This document shows, piece after piece, positions 33,688 to 42,139 of a stretch of DNA of 64,000 bases (within the stretch, counting starts at the first letter, position 1; every line of letters starts with the position of its first letter). Under the pieces are notes generated by a model. It was not told the DNA's origin, searched no databases, and saw only the letters and a program-made list of their open reading frames with translations. The stretch lies in the NCBI GenBank assembly GCA_934668515.1, contig CAKUNS010000002.1, positions 1 to 64,000 of the forward strand, read 5' to 3'. This DNA comes from an uncultured Eggerthellaceae bacterium (GTDB lineage: Bacteria; Actinomycetota; Coriobacteriia; Coriobacteriales; Eggerthellaceae). A program made the position numbers and the translations under genes.

Positions 33688-34884
33688 ATGAACGAGGGCG
33701 CTTCTTCGAAATCGTCGAACGGGCTGGTTTGGCTTCTTGCCGTATGCTGTTTCATTTTGGGCAGCGCTCAGCAATACTTGTTGGGCGTGCCTGACCAAAT
33801 CGCTTCCGACACTGGCGTCTCTCTTTCGGCGATCAGCCTTCTTATGACGGCGTATGCGCTGATCAATGCCTTGCTTGCGCCAGTTGCCATCATGGTTACG
33901 GCGAAGTGGTCGCAGCGCAAGCAGCTTATCGGGGGCATGGTGCTCATTGTTGCCGGTTTGGTTCTGATGGGCTTGACGAACAACTTCGGGCTGCTCATCT
34001 TCTCGCGTGGCCTTGTCGGCTTGGGCAACGGCGTCTTCGTGGTAACCGCCTACGCGCTCGCGCAGTCGTTGGCGGCTCCGGGCAAGCAGGCGTCCGCTAT
34101 GGCGGATGTTGCCCTGGGTTTCAGCGCTTCGTCGGTTTTGGCCATGCCCATCGCTCGTGCCCTTCGCGACATCATCAGCTGGCATTCCGCCTACCTGGTG
34201 CTTGCTGTGCTCGGCTTGGTTGGCATCGTGGCCGTCATGCGCTTGATTCCCGAGATCAAATCTGCAAACGCTTCGTCTTCGGCCAAGGATCGCCTGGCGC
34301 CGCTTGCCAACAAGGCGGTCGTGTCGGCGCTTGCCGGATCGCTGTTCGTTTTCATTGCCTTCAGCGTGTTCTACACCTACATCACCCCGTTCATTGACGC
34401 GGCTATGCCCGAGCTGGGTTCAGGCACCAGCGTTGTCCTGTTCGGCTTGGGAATCATGAGCCTGATCGGTACGAAGCTTTGCGGCGTTATCGCCGACCGC
34501 TTCAGCCCGCGCACGGCTATCGAGTTCTGTTTGATCTCGATCGCGCTTATGCTTACGGCGACGTTCGCGCTTGAAGGCGCCGGCTACGGCGTTATCCCGC
34601 CGCTATTGCTGTGGATGGGCGCGGCGTGGATGTTCGTTCCCGTTCAGAACGTGGTACTGACCGACCTTGCCGGCGAAGGTTCGGCCATGGCACTTTCGCT
34701 TTCGAATTCGTTCATGCAGATGGGCAATGCGCTCGGTGCGCCCATCGCCGGCGTGGTCATTGCGGTTGCTCCCGTTATGGTCTTGCCGCTGGTCGCCGTC
34801 CCCTTCATTTTGGCCGCGTTCGGCTTCGAAGAGTTTTCATTTCGAAAGGGGCAGTTGCCCCGTCGTTCGGGGAAGAGGGCATAA
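33688..34884 (+). CDS. MFS transporter, paralogue 1
   Basis: This is a 12-helix major facilitator superfamily transporter of about 398 residues. It resembles the drug/arabinose-efflux type (YdeA/AraJ-like) in having YLLGVPDQIAS at the end of helix 1, the GLVGLGNGVFVVTAYALAQ helix 5 stretch and FVPVQNVVLTD in helix 10. The substrate cannot be predicted. The ATG at 33688 matches the start of the paralogue at 36314; a GTG at 33667 with AAAGG after it is an alternative. The two paralogues keep the same motifs throughout, so they arose by duplication, with a divergently placed leucine-rich-repeat gene between them. Confidence 0.87.
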   Translation: MNEGASSKSSNGLVWLLAVCCFILGSAQQYLLGVPDQIASDTGVSLSAISLLMTAYALINALLAPVAIMVTAKWSQRKQLIGGMVLIVAGLVLMGLTNNFGLLIFSRGLVGLGNGVFVVTAYALAQSLAAPGKQASAMADVALGFSASSVLAMPIARALRDIISWHSAYLVLAVLGLVGIVAVMRLIPEIKSANASSSAKDRLAPLANKAVVSALAGSLFVFIAFSVFYTYITPFIDAAMPELGSGTSVVLFGLGIMSLIGTKLCGVIADRFSPRTAIEFCLISIALMLTATFALEGAGYGVIPPLLLWMGAAWMFVPVQNVVLTDLAGEGSAMALSLSNSFMQMGNALGAPIAGVVIAVAPVMVLPLVAVPFILAAFGFEEFSFRKGQLPRRSGKRA

Positions 34885-34957
34885 AGCCGCAGCTTGCGGG
34901 CGCTTGGCTTGCTCGGTGCCGGCTTGCGGCAGCCCGAGTGAACCGACTGCTCGCCTC

Positions 34958-36238
34958 CTACAACGCGAACGGGTCGTCGTCCTGTTCGGCGTCGCGCTTC
35001 AGCTGAAGCAACTGCGCCACCATGGCGGTGTCGCCTTCGTCGGTTGCCTGGTCGATGACCTTGGTGAACGTTTCGGTATCCAGTACCCCCGTGTCGACGA
35101 GCTTCTTGATGCCGTCGGTGTTCCCGCGATCGCGGAACAGGCTGCAAACGGTCCAGATCTTGTTACGCAGATAAGACGTGAACTGGTCGCGCATGGTCGG
35201 GCTGAGGAAGATGGGGTCGGCTAGGCGGTCGACCATCGTTCCGTAGCGCGCGAAGTGGTCGTTCTGGTTGAGCGTGGCGCGGTCCATCTCGGCCATGATG
35301 AGCGCAGGGTCGATGATGTCCGTTTTGAACATGCGGTTCACGGCGTTCAGGCCCGCCTCGTTGCGCGGCGGTTCGATCTCAAGCCGATCGTGTCCGTCTA
35401 CTGCGGGCGAAAGCCCGATGACGATGCGGCGCGGAGGCTCGCTGAGCGCAAGCGCCGACGGCCCCAGCTTCTTCACACCGCCGTGTACGACCAGCTCTTC
35501 CAACGTGGACGCGTTCGCGAACGCCATGGGGCCGATCTCGGTCACTTCCTTGGGGATGATCACGCTGGTGGCGGGGCCGATGTACAATACGGCCACGTCG
35601 CCGCCGTCGGCTGCTGCCTTACGTGCGCACAAAACGTCGGATGCCAGGTAGAAGTTGGTATTTTCGGGGTCGATCGAGATCTCGTACAGGTTGAGCGATC
35701 GTCCGCTGGTCCACATTTCCGATTTGCCTCCGCCGTCGGCCACCAGCGCGCACGACCCTATGTGGTTGCAGGCCGCGGGAATGTGAAGCGACTCGACGGA
35801 CGATCCGAAGAACGCCCAGTCCTCGATGCGCTCAAGGGAATCGGGAAGAACCGCGGTCGCCAGGTTCTCGCAGGCGCTGAAAGCAGAATCGCCGATCCAG
35901 CGAACGCCTTGGGGAATGGCGATCATCTCGAGGGACGTGTTGCCGGCGAAGGCGAGGTTGCCGATGCCGACGGTTCCGTCCATCACGCGGTAGGCGCGCG
36001 CTTGGCTTTCCGATGCGTCCTCAAGCACCAGCCCGTCAGGCGTTTTGCGGTAGACGACGCCATCGCTGTCGACGATCGTTTCGGGCGCGTCGCTCGCTTG
36101 CGCCCGGCTGGTAGGGGCTGGCGCGCCGTTCGCTTCGGCCCCGCCGACGACGGTTGCCGCGTCTTGTTGTGAGGCTGCATCTTGTGTGGCAAGTTTGGTT
36201 TCGGGGTGGTCGGCCATGCGCGCTTCGCTCCTTATCAT
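34958..36238 (-). CDS. cytosolic BspA-type leucine-rich-repeat protein
   Basis: This protein has up to 426 residues. An N-terminal Ala/Gln/Thr-rich low-complexity region (about 1-65) is followed by LRR_5 (BspA-type) repeats such as VGIGNLAFAGNTSLEMIAIPQG, IGDSAFSACENLATAVLPDS, IEDWAFFGSSVESLHIPAAC and VTEIGPMAFANASTLEELVV (about 75-290). A helical C-terminal region (about 310-420) resembles an ankyrin-like or helical tail. There is no signal peptide or anchor, which is unusual because most BspA proteins are surface exposed. Two start codons seven codons apart (36238 and 36217) are each preceded by an AAGGAGCGAA sequence, so the exact start is uncertain. It may bind protein partners; the function is unknown. 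Confidence 0.8.
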   Translation of the reverse strand: MIRSEARMADHPETKLATQDAASQQDAATVVGGAEANGAPAPTSRAQASDAPETIVDSDGVVYRKTPDGLVLEDASESQARAYRVMDGTVGIGNLAFAGNTSLEMIAIPQGVRWIGDSAFSACENLATAVLPDSLERIEDWAFFGSSVESLHIPAACNHIGSCALVADGGGKSEMWTSGRSLNLYEISIDPENTNFYLASDVLCARKAAADGGDVAVLYIGPATSVIIPKEVTEIGPMAFANASTLEELVVHGGVKKLGPSALALSEPPRRIVIGLSPAVDGHDRLEIEPPRNEAGLNAVNRMFKTDIIDPALIMAEMDRATLNQNDHFARYGTMVDRLADPIFLSPTMRDQFTSYLRNKIWTVCSLFRDRGNTDGIKKLVDTGVLDTETFTKVIDQATDEGDTAMVAQLLQLKRDAEQDDDPFAL

Positions 36239-36313
36239 TTCGCTCCTTTAAAATATACCGTTGGATTTGCATCGCGCCGCACACGCGGCGTTTTTTCTTG
36301 AAAGGGGCCTTGC

Positions 36314-37519
36314 ATGGGCGAAGCGCGCGACGAAGCTAAGGGCATGGAATCTGAAAAGGGTTCTTCGAGGTTGATCTGGCTTTTGGCGCTCTGCTGCTTC
36401 GTTCTGGGTTGCTCTCAGCAGTACATCTTGGGTGTGCCCGACCAGGTTGCCGCAACGCTTGACGTCTCGCTTGGTCAGGTTAGCCTTCTTATGACGGCAT
36501 TCGGACTGATCAACGCCTTCCTGGCGCCCGTCATTGTCATGTTGACTGCGCGCTATTCGGCTCGCGTCCAGCTTCTGATTGGCTTGGCGTGCATGGCAGT
36601 CGGCCTTCTTATGACTGCGGCTACCAGCATCTTCCCGCTTCAGATGGTTGCCCGCGGCATCATGGGAATGGGCAACGGCGCTTTCGTGGCCACGGCGTAT
36701 TCTGCTTCGCAGAAGCTTGCGGCGCCCGGAAAGCAGGCAAGCGCCATGGCCAACGTGGCCCTGGGCTTCAGCGCGGCGTCGGTTTTGGCTATGCCAATTG
36801 CCCGCGCGTTGCGCGAGAGTGTTGACTGGCAGAACGCGTACCTGGTCATCGCTATCTTCGCGGTGGTGGCCTTCCTTGTCATCGCTAAGGTGTTCCCGAG
36901 CACGGCTCCCGACACCGAGGACCTTACCGTCAAACAGCGCCTTGCTCCGCTGGCGAGCAAGGTGGTTATGCTCGCCTACGCTGGCACGACCTTCATGGTT
37001 TGCGCTTTCGCCTGCTTCTACACGTACGTCACGCCGTTCTTGGATGCGTTCGCGCCGCAATTCAACGCGTATCTGAGCATTGTTTTGCTGGTTGTCGGCC
37101 TGATGAGCATGCTGGGCACGAAGCTTCACGGTTGGCTTGCCGACCGTGCGGGGCTTCGCATTGCGATCATGACCAGCTTCATCTGCTCGACGCTGTCGCT
37201 GCTTTTGATTTTCTTCTGCGAGGGTGCGGGCTTAGGTCTTGTTGGCGCCCTTTGCCTGTACCAGCTGTTCGCATGGGCGTTCCTGCCTGTTCAGAACACG
37301 CTTTTGGCATCCATCGCGGGCGATGGCGCGCGTATGGCCATTGCTCTTTCAAGCTCGTTCTTGCAGTTGGGTAATGCCATCGGTGCGGCCATTGCCGGTA
37401 TCGCCGTTTCGTCGGCTCCGTTCGGCGCGATTCCGCTGATTGCTTTCCCGTTCGCGCTGCTTGCCATCGCGGCCGAGGTCACGGCGCTTACGTTTGCTGC
37501 TAAGAAGATCGCGAAGTAG
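36314..37519 (+). CDS. MFS transporter, paralogue 2
   Basis: This 401-residue 12-helix MFS protein is clearly paralogous to the product of 33688-34884. The shared blocks are LLALCCFVLGCSQQYILGVPDQVA, GLINAFLAPVIV, GIMGMGNGAFVATAYSASQ, APGKQASAMANVALGFSAASVLAMPIARALR and FLPVQNTLLASIAGDGARMAIALS. GAAAGGGG lies upstream of the ATG. The substrate is unknown. Duplicate copies separated by one gene may have diverged in specificity. Its promoter region is the 75-base gap shared with the divergent leucine-rich-repeat gene. Confidence 0.88.
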   Translation: MGEARDEAKGMESEKGSSRLIWLLALCCFVLGCSQQYILGVPDQVAATLDVSLGQVSLLMTAFGLINAFLAPVIVMLTARYSARVQLLIGLACMAVGLLMTAATSIFPLQMVARGIMGMGNGAFVATAYSASQKLAAPGKQASAMANVALGFSAASVLAMPIARALRESVDWQNAYLVIAIFAVVAFLVIAKVFPSTAPDTEDLTVKQRLAPLASKVVMLAYAGTTFMVCAFACFYTYVTPFLDAFAPQFNAYLSIVLLVVGLMSMLGTKLHGWLADRAGLRIAIMTSFICSTLSLLLIFFCEGAGLGLVGALCLYQLFAWAFLPVQNTLLASIAGDGARMAIALSSSFLQLGNAIGAAIAGIAVSSAPFGAIPLIAFPFALLAIAAEVTALTFAAKKIAK

Positions 37520-37628
37520 CTTGGCTTTGCCCTTACGCTCGGGTTTGTCGTGCTTGCTGCTTTACGATTCGGGTTTTGATCTGCAGATGGTTTGAATCGG
37601 TCGAACCCCGATTGCTTCTCGATTAATC

Positions 37629-37644
37629 TACCCCCTATGGGTTA
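37629..37644. promoter_or_regulatory. CsoR-like palindrome upstream of ccmE
   Basis: TACCC-CCTAT-GGGTTA lies 47 bases before the ccmE start and is flanked by ATTAA and TTAAT. The TACCC-N5-GGGTA pattern is typical of CsoR/RcnR-family copper-responsive operators; the last base pair differs here. TTGCTT (37612) and TATGGG (37636) could be an overlapping promoter. Confidence 0.35.
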
Positions 37645-37690
37645 ATACGCCGGCGTGCGCCACGCGCGACGTTGGCTGGGAGGTGGCTAC

Positions 37691-38365
37691 ATGAATACGA
37701 AAACCAAGCGCAGGATGATGGCGGTCACCGGTGTCATCGTCATCGTTCTTGTTGTTGTGCTTGCCGTTGTGGGCGGAAGCTCTGCGGCGCGCAACGTATC
37801 CGTTGCCGAAGCTGCTTCGGGTTTGGTCCACGACGCCAAGGTCAAGGTTTCTGGCAAGGTCGTGCCCAACTCGTTCTCCACTGACAACAACGTGCTTGTC
37901 TTCTCGATTTACGACTCCGAGGCCGACCCCGATGCGCAGACCGCTTTGAAGGTTCGCTACGACGGCGGCGTTTCCTCCACGTTCGGCAACGACGTCGAGG
38001 CTATCTGCACTGGCAAGGTTGGCTCTGACGGCGTGTTGCAGTGCACCGAGTTGGTCACGAAGTGCCCCTCGAAGTACGAGAACGCGTCTGAGGCCCTTTC
38101 GGTTGAGAAGCTGCTTTCGTACGGTGCCGATGTCTACGACAAGCCGGTCAAGATCGTGGGAACGGTTGCGGCGGATTCGATCGCCTCCGCGACTGCTGAT
38201 CAGCGCTTCGTTGTGCAAGATTCCGCCACGCCCGACGTTCGGCTTCCCGTTTCGTTCGAGGGCGGCTTGCCCGACAACCTTTCCGAGGGATCGTCCGTCG
38301 TTCTTACCGGTGCGCTCTCTTCTGAGGGCAAGTTCGTTGCGACCGAGGTCGCTCTGGAGGGATAA
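37691..38365 (+). CDS. ccmE: cytochrome c haem chaperone CcmE, CxxxY type, with second OB-like domain
   Basis: CcmE carries haem from CcmABCD to CcmF for attachment to apocytochromes. The 224-residue product has an N-terminal membrane anchor (about 9-30) and then an extracytoplasmic OB domain (about 45-120; VSGKVVPNS and CTGKVGSDGVLQCTELV). The haem handle reads CPSKY: Cys125 replaces the usual His of HxxxY and Tyr129 is kept. The CxxxY variant is known from archaea and some sulfate reducers. Unlike ordinary CcmE, which ends soon after, a second OB-like segment follows (about 150-224; VKIVGTVAADS and VVLTGALSSEGKFVATEV) with no haem motif. The ATG at 37691 has GGGAGG upstream. It is first in the ccm operon. 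Confidence 0.88.
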   Translation: MNTKTKRRMMAVTGVIVIVLVVVLAVVGGSSAARNVSVAEAASGLVHDAKVKVSGKVVPNSFSTDNNVLVFSIYDSEADPDAQTALKVRYDGGVSSTFGNDVEAICTGKVGSDGVLQCTELVTKCPSKYENASEALSVEKLLSYGADVYDKPVKIVGTVAADSIASATADQRFVVQDSATPDVRLPVSFEGGLPDNLSEGSSVVLTGALSSEGKFVATEVALEG

Positions 38366-38370
38366 CCAGC

Positions 38371-40614
38371 ATGTCCATGTTCGGCTACGGATGTTTGATC
38401 GTTTCTCTTGTTGCCGCAATCGCGGCAACGGTTCTGCTTGCAGCGGGCCAGGTTCTTTCTGCCCGATCCGGTAAGGCGGGCACGGCGGAAGGGCAGGAGG
38501 AAAGCGACCGCGCCGCCGCGCTTTCGAAGTTTGGTCGAGTGCTGTCCGTGGTCGTTGCGGCAGCCTTGTTCGTTTGCTGCGCCATTCTGGTTTACTGTTT
38601 CTTCGCGGGTGACTACTCCATTCTGTACGTGCTGCAGGAGCGCTCGCTTTCCACCAGCAACCTTGCTTGGCTCTACAAGTTGTCGGGCCTGTGGGCGGGT
38701 CGTGCGGGTTCGTTGATGTTCTGGGCCTTCATCATCTCGCTGTTCGTGGTTGCGCTGTGCATTCGCGCGCGCAAGGACGCTTCGGCGATGGACAACATGG
38801 CCATCTTGGTCATGAACGCGGTTCTGCTTGCGTTCTTGGGCGTTCTTGTGTTCTCGGAAAGCAACATGCCTTTTGCGGCAACCCCGGAAAGCTATTTCAA
38901 TTCCGACGGTTCGCTTACCGCTGCCGCTTCGATGAACGGCATGAACTCGCTGCTTGAGCATTGGGCCATGGCCATTCACCCGCCTGTTCTGTTCGTGGGC
39001 TACGCTGGCATGGCAGTGCCGTTCGCGTACGCCATCGCCACGCTCATTGTTGGTGACTCGTCGGCGAAGTGGGTCGAGCGTTCCTCTCGCTTCACGCTGT
39101 TCAGCTGGCTTTTCTTGGGCGCGGGCATCGGCCTTGGCGCCGTGTGGGCTTACGTTGTGCTGGGCTGGGGCGGCTACTGGGGCTGGGACCCGGTCGAGAA
39201 CGCCAGCCTGCTTTCGTGGTTGGTGGGCGTTGCCCTTATCCACACGTTCACGGTTTACCGTCAGCGCGGTGCGTTCAAGCGCTGGGCTGTTATGTGCGCC
39301 TGCCTTGCGTTCGCGTTCGTCATTGTGGGCACGTTCATTTCGCGTTCGGGCATCGTTCAGTCCGTTCATGCATTCGAGGGCGATCCCGTTTCGCTCGCGC
39401 TGTTCGGCTCGCTGATCGCCCTTGCGGTTCTGGCTGGCATCGTCGGCTTGGCAATTCGTTGGAAGCAGTTCGACGCCGAGACCGAGGGCGGCGACGACGT
39501 CGAGAACATGGTCTCCAAGGACGCTGCTTACTACTTCAACAACGTGATCATGATCGTGTTCACGCTTTTGCTTACCTACATGACCGTTTCGTCCGCGCTG
39601 CCGTCGTGGCTTCCGTTCGGCGGTCAGTCTCTGGGTACCACGTCGTATGACTCCATCGCGCGCCCGCTGGGCATCGTGTACCTGTTCATTCTGGCGGTGT
39701 GCCCTCTGCTTGTCTGGGGGAAGACCGACCCGAAGAAGTTCTTCAAGCAGGCGAAGGTTCCAGGCATCTGCGCTTTGGCTCTGTTCGCGGTTTTGCTGGC
39801 GTATTACGTGACCACGTTGATGCCTGCGTACTTCGACATGCTTTCTCTTGACAACAGCAAGTCCGCCGCACTGGCTGAGGCGGGCCCCTCGTGGTACTAC
39901 GTCGGTCTTTCCGTTGTCGGCTTGTTCGTGGCCAGCCTGCTGTTCTTCAACGCCCTGTTCATGATCGGTCGCGGCATTTCGCGCTATGCGAAGGCGCACA
40001 AGACGAACGCGCTCTTTTCGGCTATTGGCCTGTTCCGCAATCATGCGGCAACGTACGGCGGCGCATTAGCCCATGTCAGCATGGCGATCATCTTGGTCGG
40101 CCTTATCGGCTCGTCCATGTACGTCACCGAGAAGACGGGTTATCTGCCTTACGATTCCCAGACGGACACCTCGTCTGCTGAGTTCACCATTCAGGATTAC
40201 ACGCTTAAGATGGCGGGCACCGCTAACTCCGCAAACCAGGCGACTTACATCGTCTCGTCGCAGCTTGATTTCGACGTGTACCGCGGTGGCGAGTACGTCG
40301 GCCAGGTTCATCCGTCTGTTCAGCAGAACGTGATGACCCAGCAGCAGAAGCTCGACGCTGGCGTTATCAGCTTCGCCGACGAGGATCTTTTCGTGGTTTA
40401 CCGCGGCTTGAGCGCCATGGGTTCGCTGTCGCTTGACGTTCGCGTGAACCCGTTGATCTCGCTTGTGTGGTTTGGCTTCGGTTTGTTGATGGTTGCCATC
40501 GTGCTTGCGCTGGCAGGTCGTCGCAGTTCGGGCGAGCTGCTTGCTACGTCTGGCGCCGTGGGTTCCGACGTGAAGCAGGGCGAACCTGCCGATGCGAAAG
40601 CTTGCGAGGCGTAA
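38371..40614 (+). CDS. ccmF: cytochrome c haem lyase subunit CcmF
   Basis: CcmF receives haem from CcmE and, with CcmH-type partners, attaches it to CxxCH motifs of secreted apocytochromes. The 747-residue polytopic protein has about 15 predicted helices. The tryptophan-rich WWD haem-handling motif is at 266-273 and continues with PVENASLLSWL. Other family blocks are LSGLWAGRAGSLMFW and HPPVLFVGYAGMAVPFAYAI. A large extracytoplasmic loop near 610-700 precedes the last helix. It starts five bases after ccmE. No CcmH, CcmG or CcmI homologue follows in this cluster. Confidence 0.94.
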   Translation: MSMFGYGCLIVSLVAAIAATVLLAAGQVLSARSGKAGTAEGQEESDRAAALSKFGRVLSVVVAAALFVCCAILVYCFFAGDYSILYVLQERSLSTSNLAWLYKLSGLWAGRAGSLMFWAFIISLFVVALCIRARKDASAMDNMAILVMNAVLLAFLGVLVFSESNMPFAATPESYFNSDGSLTAAASMNGMNSLLEHWAMAIHPPVLFVGYAGMAVPFAYAIATLIVGDSSAKWVERSSRFTLFSWLFLGAGIGLGAVWAYVVLGWGGYWGWDPVENASLLSWLVGVALIHTFTVYRQRGAFKRWAVMCACLAFAFVIVGTFISRSGIVQSVHAFEGDPVSLALFGSLIALAVLAGIVGLAIRWKQFDAETEGGDDVENMVSKDAAYYFNNVIMIVFTLLLTYMTVSSALPSWLPFGGQSLGTTSYDSIARPLGIVYLFILAVCPLLVWGKTDPKKFFKQAKVPGICALALFAVLLAYYVTTLMPAYFDMLSLDNSKSAALAEAGPSWYYVGLSVVGLFVASLLFFNALFMIGRGISRYAKAHKTNALFSAIGLFRNHAATYGGALAHVSMAIILVGLIGSSMYVTEKTGYLPYDSQTDTSSAEFTIQDYTLKMAGTANSANQATYIVSSQLDFDVYRGGEYVGQVHPSVQQNVMTQQQKLDAGVISFADEDLFVVYRGLSAMGSLSLDVRVNPLISLVWFGFGLLMVAIVLALAGRRSSGELLATSGAVGSDVKQGEPADAKACEA

Positions 40615-40615
40615 G

Positions 40616-41344
40616 TTGGATTCTGTTCAGAGCAAACCCGCAATCGAAGTGAAGCACCTGAGTAAGGTGTTCGGCACGCGTCGCGCTGTTGACGACGTCA
40701 GCTTCGTTTTGCCGCAGGGCGCTTTCTTGTCGATCTTCGGCCCCAACGGTGCTGGCAAAACCACGCTCTTGCGCGTGCTGTCCACGCTGGCGCGCGCTTC
40801 GTCTGGCGAGGCGCTGGTTATGGGCATCGACGTGAAGGAAGAGCCCGACGCCGCGCGCAATTTCATCGGTCTGATCTCGCATCAGCCCATGCTGTACCCC
40901 GACCTCACGGCCGAGGAAAATCTGCTGTTGTATGCCAAGCTGTACGGCGTTGCCGATCCGCAAAAGCGCGTGAACGAGCTGCTTGATGTGGTGGGCCTTT
41001 CGCATCGCAAGCTCGACCCGGTGCGCACGTTCTCGAAGGGAATGACGCAGCGCGTGGCCATTGCCCGCGCAATCGTCCATGACCCGGCGGTCGTGTTCCT
41101 TGACGAGCCGTATTCCGGACTTGACCCGCACGCGGTCGACATCTTCGATAGTCTGATCGCCGATATTCGCGACGAGCACACGTTCGTCATGGTCAGTCAT
41201 GATTTACGGAAGGGTTTCGCCATGTGCTCGCATGCGCTGGTTCTGGCTCGCGGCCGTGTGGTTTCCTTCGACGATAAAAATGCGTTGGATTTCAGTGAGT
41301 TCTCGCAGTTGTATCGCGAGACTGTTGGAATGGGGGTTGCCTGA
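40616..41344 (+). CDS. ccmA: haem exporter ATP-binding subunit CcmA
   Basis: CcmA is the cytosolic ATPase that drives release of holo-CcmE from the CcmC complex. It has 242 residues with a standard ABC domain: Walker A GPNGAGKTT with Lys48, the LSGGQ-like FSKGMTQRVAIARA signature, Walker B VVFLDEP, and the SHD switch histidine. I chose the TTG at 40616, which has GAGG seven bases upstream and begins just after the ccmF stop; an ATG at 40592 inside ccmF would add eight residues but has no ribosome site. The stop overlaps ccmB. Confidence 0.9.
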   Translation: MDSVQSKPAIEVKHLSKVFGTRRAVDDVSFVLPQGAFLSIFGPNGAGKTTLLRVLSTLARASSGEALVMGIDVKEEPDAARNFIGLISHQPMLYPDLTAEENLLLYAKLYGVADPQKRVNELLDVVGLSHRKLDPVRTFSKGMTQRVAIARAIVHDPAVVFLDEPYSGLDPHAVDIFDSLIADIRDEHTFVMVSHDLRKGFAMCSHALVLARGRVVSFDDKNALDFSEFSQLYRETVGMGVA

Positions 41345-42051
41345 TGTTGCAGACGCCTTCAACTTTCCAACAGTACAAGACACTTCTTCGTAAGGATCTC
41401 CAACAGGAATTCCGGACGCACGACATGGTCGTGTCCATGGGGCTGTTCGCGCTGTTGATCATCATCGTGTACGGCGCTGCGCTTGCTCAGACTGCGGCAA
41501 GCCTGGACATCGTGCGCATGTCAGGTGGTCTTATCTGGGCGCTCATCGTGTTCACGTCGCTGTTGGGCTTGAACCGCTCGTTCTCGCACGAGAAGGAGCA
41601 AGGCTGCCTTGAGGGCATCTTGCTGGTTCCGCTTGATCGTTCGGTTGTTTACCTGGCGAAGGCCACGTCTAACTTCCTGTTCTTGCTTGCGGTCGAGATC
41701 ATCGCCGTTCCGCTGTTCGTGTTTTTCTTCATGACCACCGAGACGTTCTCTGATTCGTTCTTGTTCTTGGCGTTTCCGCTGTTTTTGGGCACCGTGGGAA
41801 TCGCGGGCATCGGTACCATGCTTTCGACCATCACCGTCAACACGCGTGGCAAGGACGTCATGCTGGCGGTGCTGTTCATTCCGCTGATCTACCCGCTGCT
41901 GTACGCATGCGTGATCGCAACGACGGCGGCCATCTGTGGTGGCGAGTTTTGGATGGATTCGTATACGATGCCGCTTGTCATGGCGGCAGGGTATGATGTG
42001 ATCATGTTGGCCCTTTGTTGGGTTTTGTACGACTTCATCATTTCGGCTTAG
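41344..42051 (+). CDS. ccmB: haem exporter membrane subunit CcmB
   Basis: CcmB is the six-helix membrane partner of CcmA. The 235-residue product shows the family sequence LLRKDLQQEFRTHDMVVSMGLFALLIII at its N-terminus, LNRSFSHEKEQGCLEGILLVPLDRS in the cytosolic loop and LLAVLFIPLIYPLL-like helices near the end. Its start overlaps the ccmA stop by one base (TGATG). An 88-base gap with a short hairpin (42081-42100) and a perfect palindrome AACCTAGGTT (42121-42130) separates it from ccmC. Confidence 0.92.
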   Translation: MLQTPSTFQQYKTLLRKDLQQEFRTHDMVVSMGLFALLIIIVYGAALAQTAASLDIVRMSGGLIWALIVFTSLLGLNRSFSHEKEQGCLEGILLVPLDRSVVYLAKATSNFLFLLAVEIIAVPLFVFFFMTTETFSDSFLFLAFPLFLGTVGIAGIGTMLSTITVNTRGKDVMLAVLFIPLIYPLLYACVIATTAAICGGEFWMDSYTMPLVMAAGYDVIMLALCWVLYDFIISA

Positions 42052-42139
42052 CTTGCGGTTTAAGACGCGAGAGCCGCGAAGACCGATCTTTAAATTGGTC
42101 GGAAGTGACTTGCAATACTGAACCTAGGTTAGGAGCAGG

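Noticed and set aside
38200..40044. A 614-codon minus-strand frame opposite ccmF (similar long frames also oppose relA, alaS and both arylsulfotransferase-like genes)
   Set aside because: Composition is Arg/His/Asn-biased without motifs, and the plus-strand gene is an unambiguous family member.
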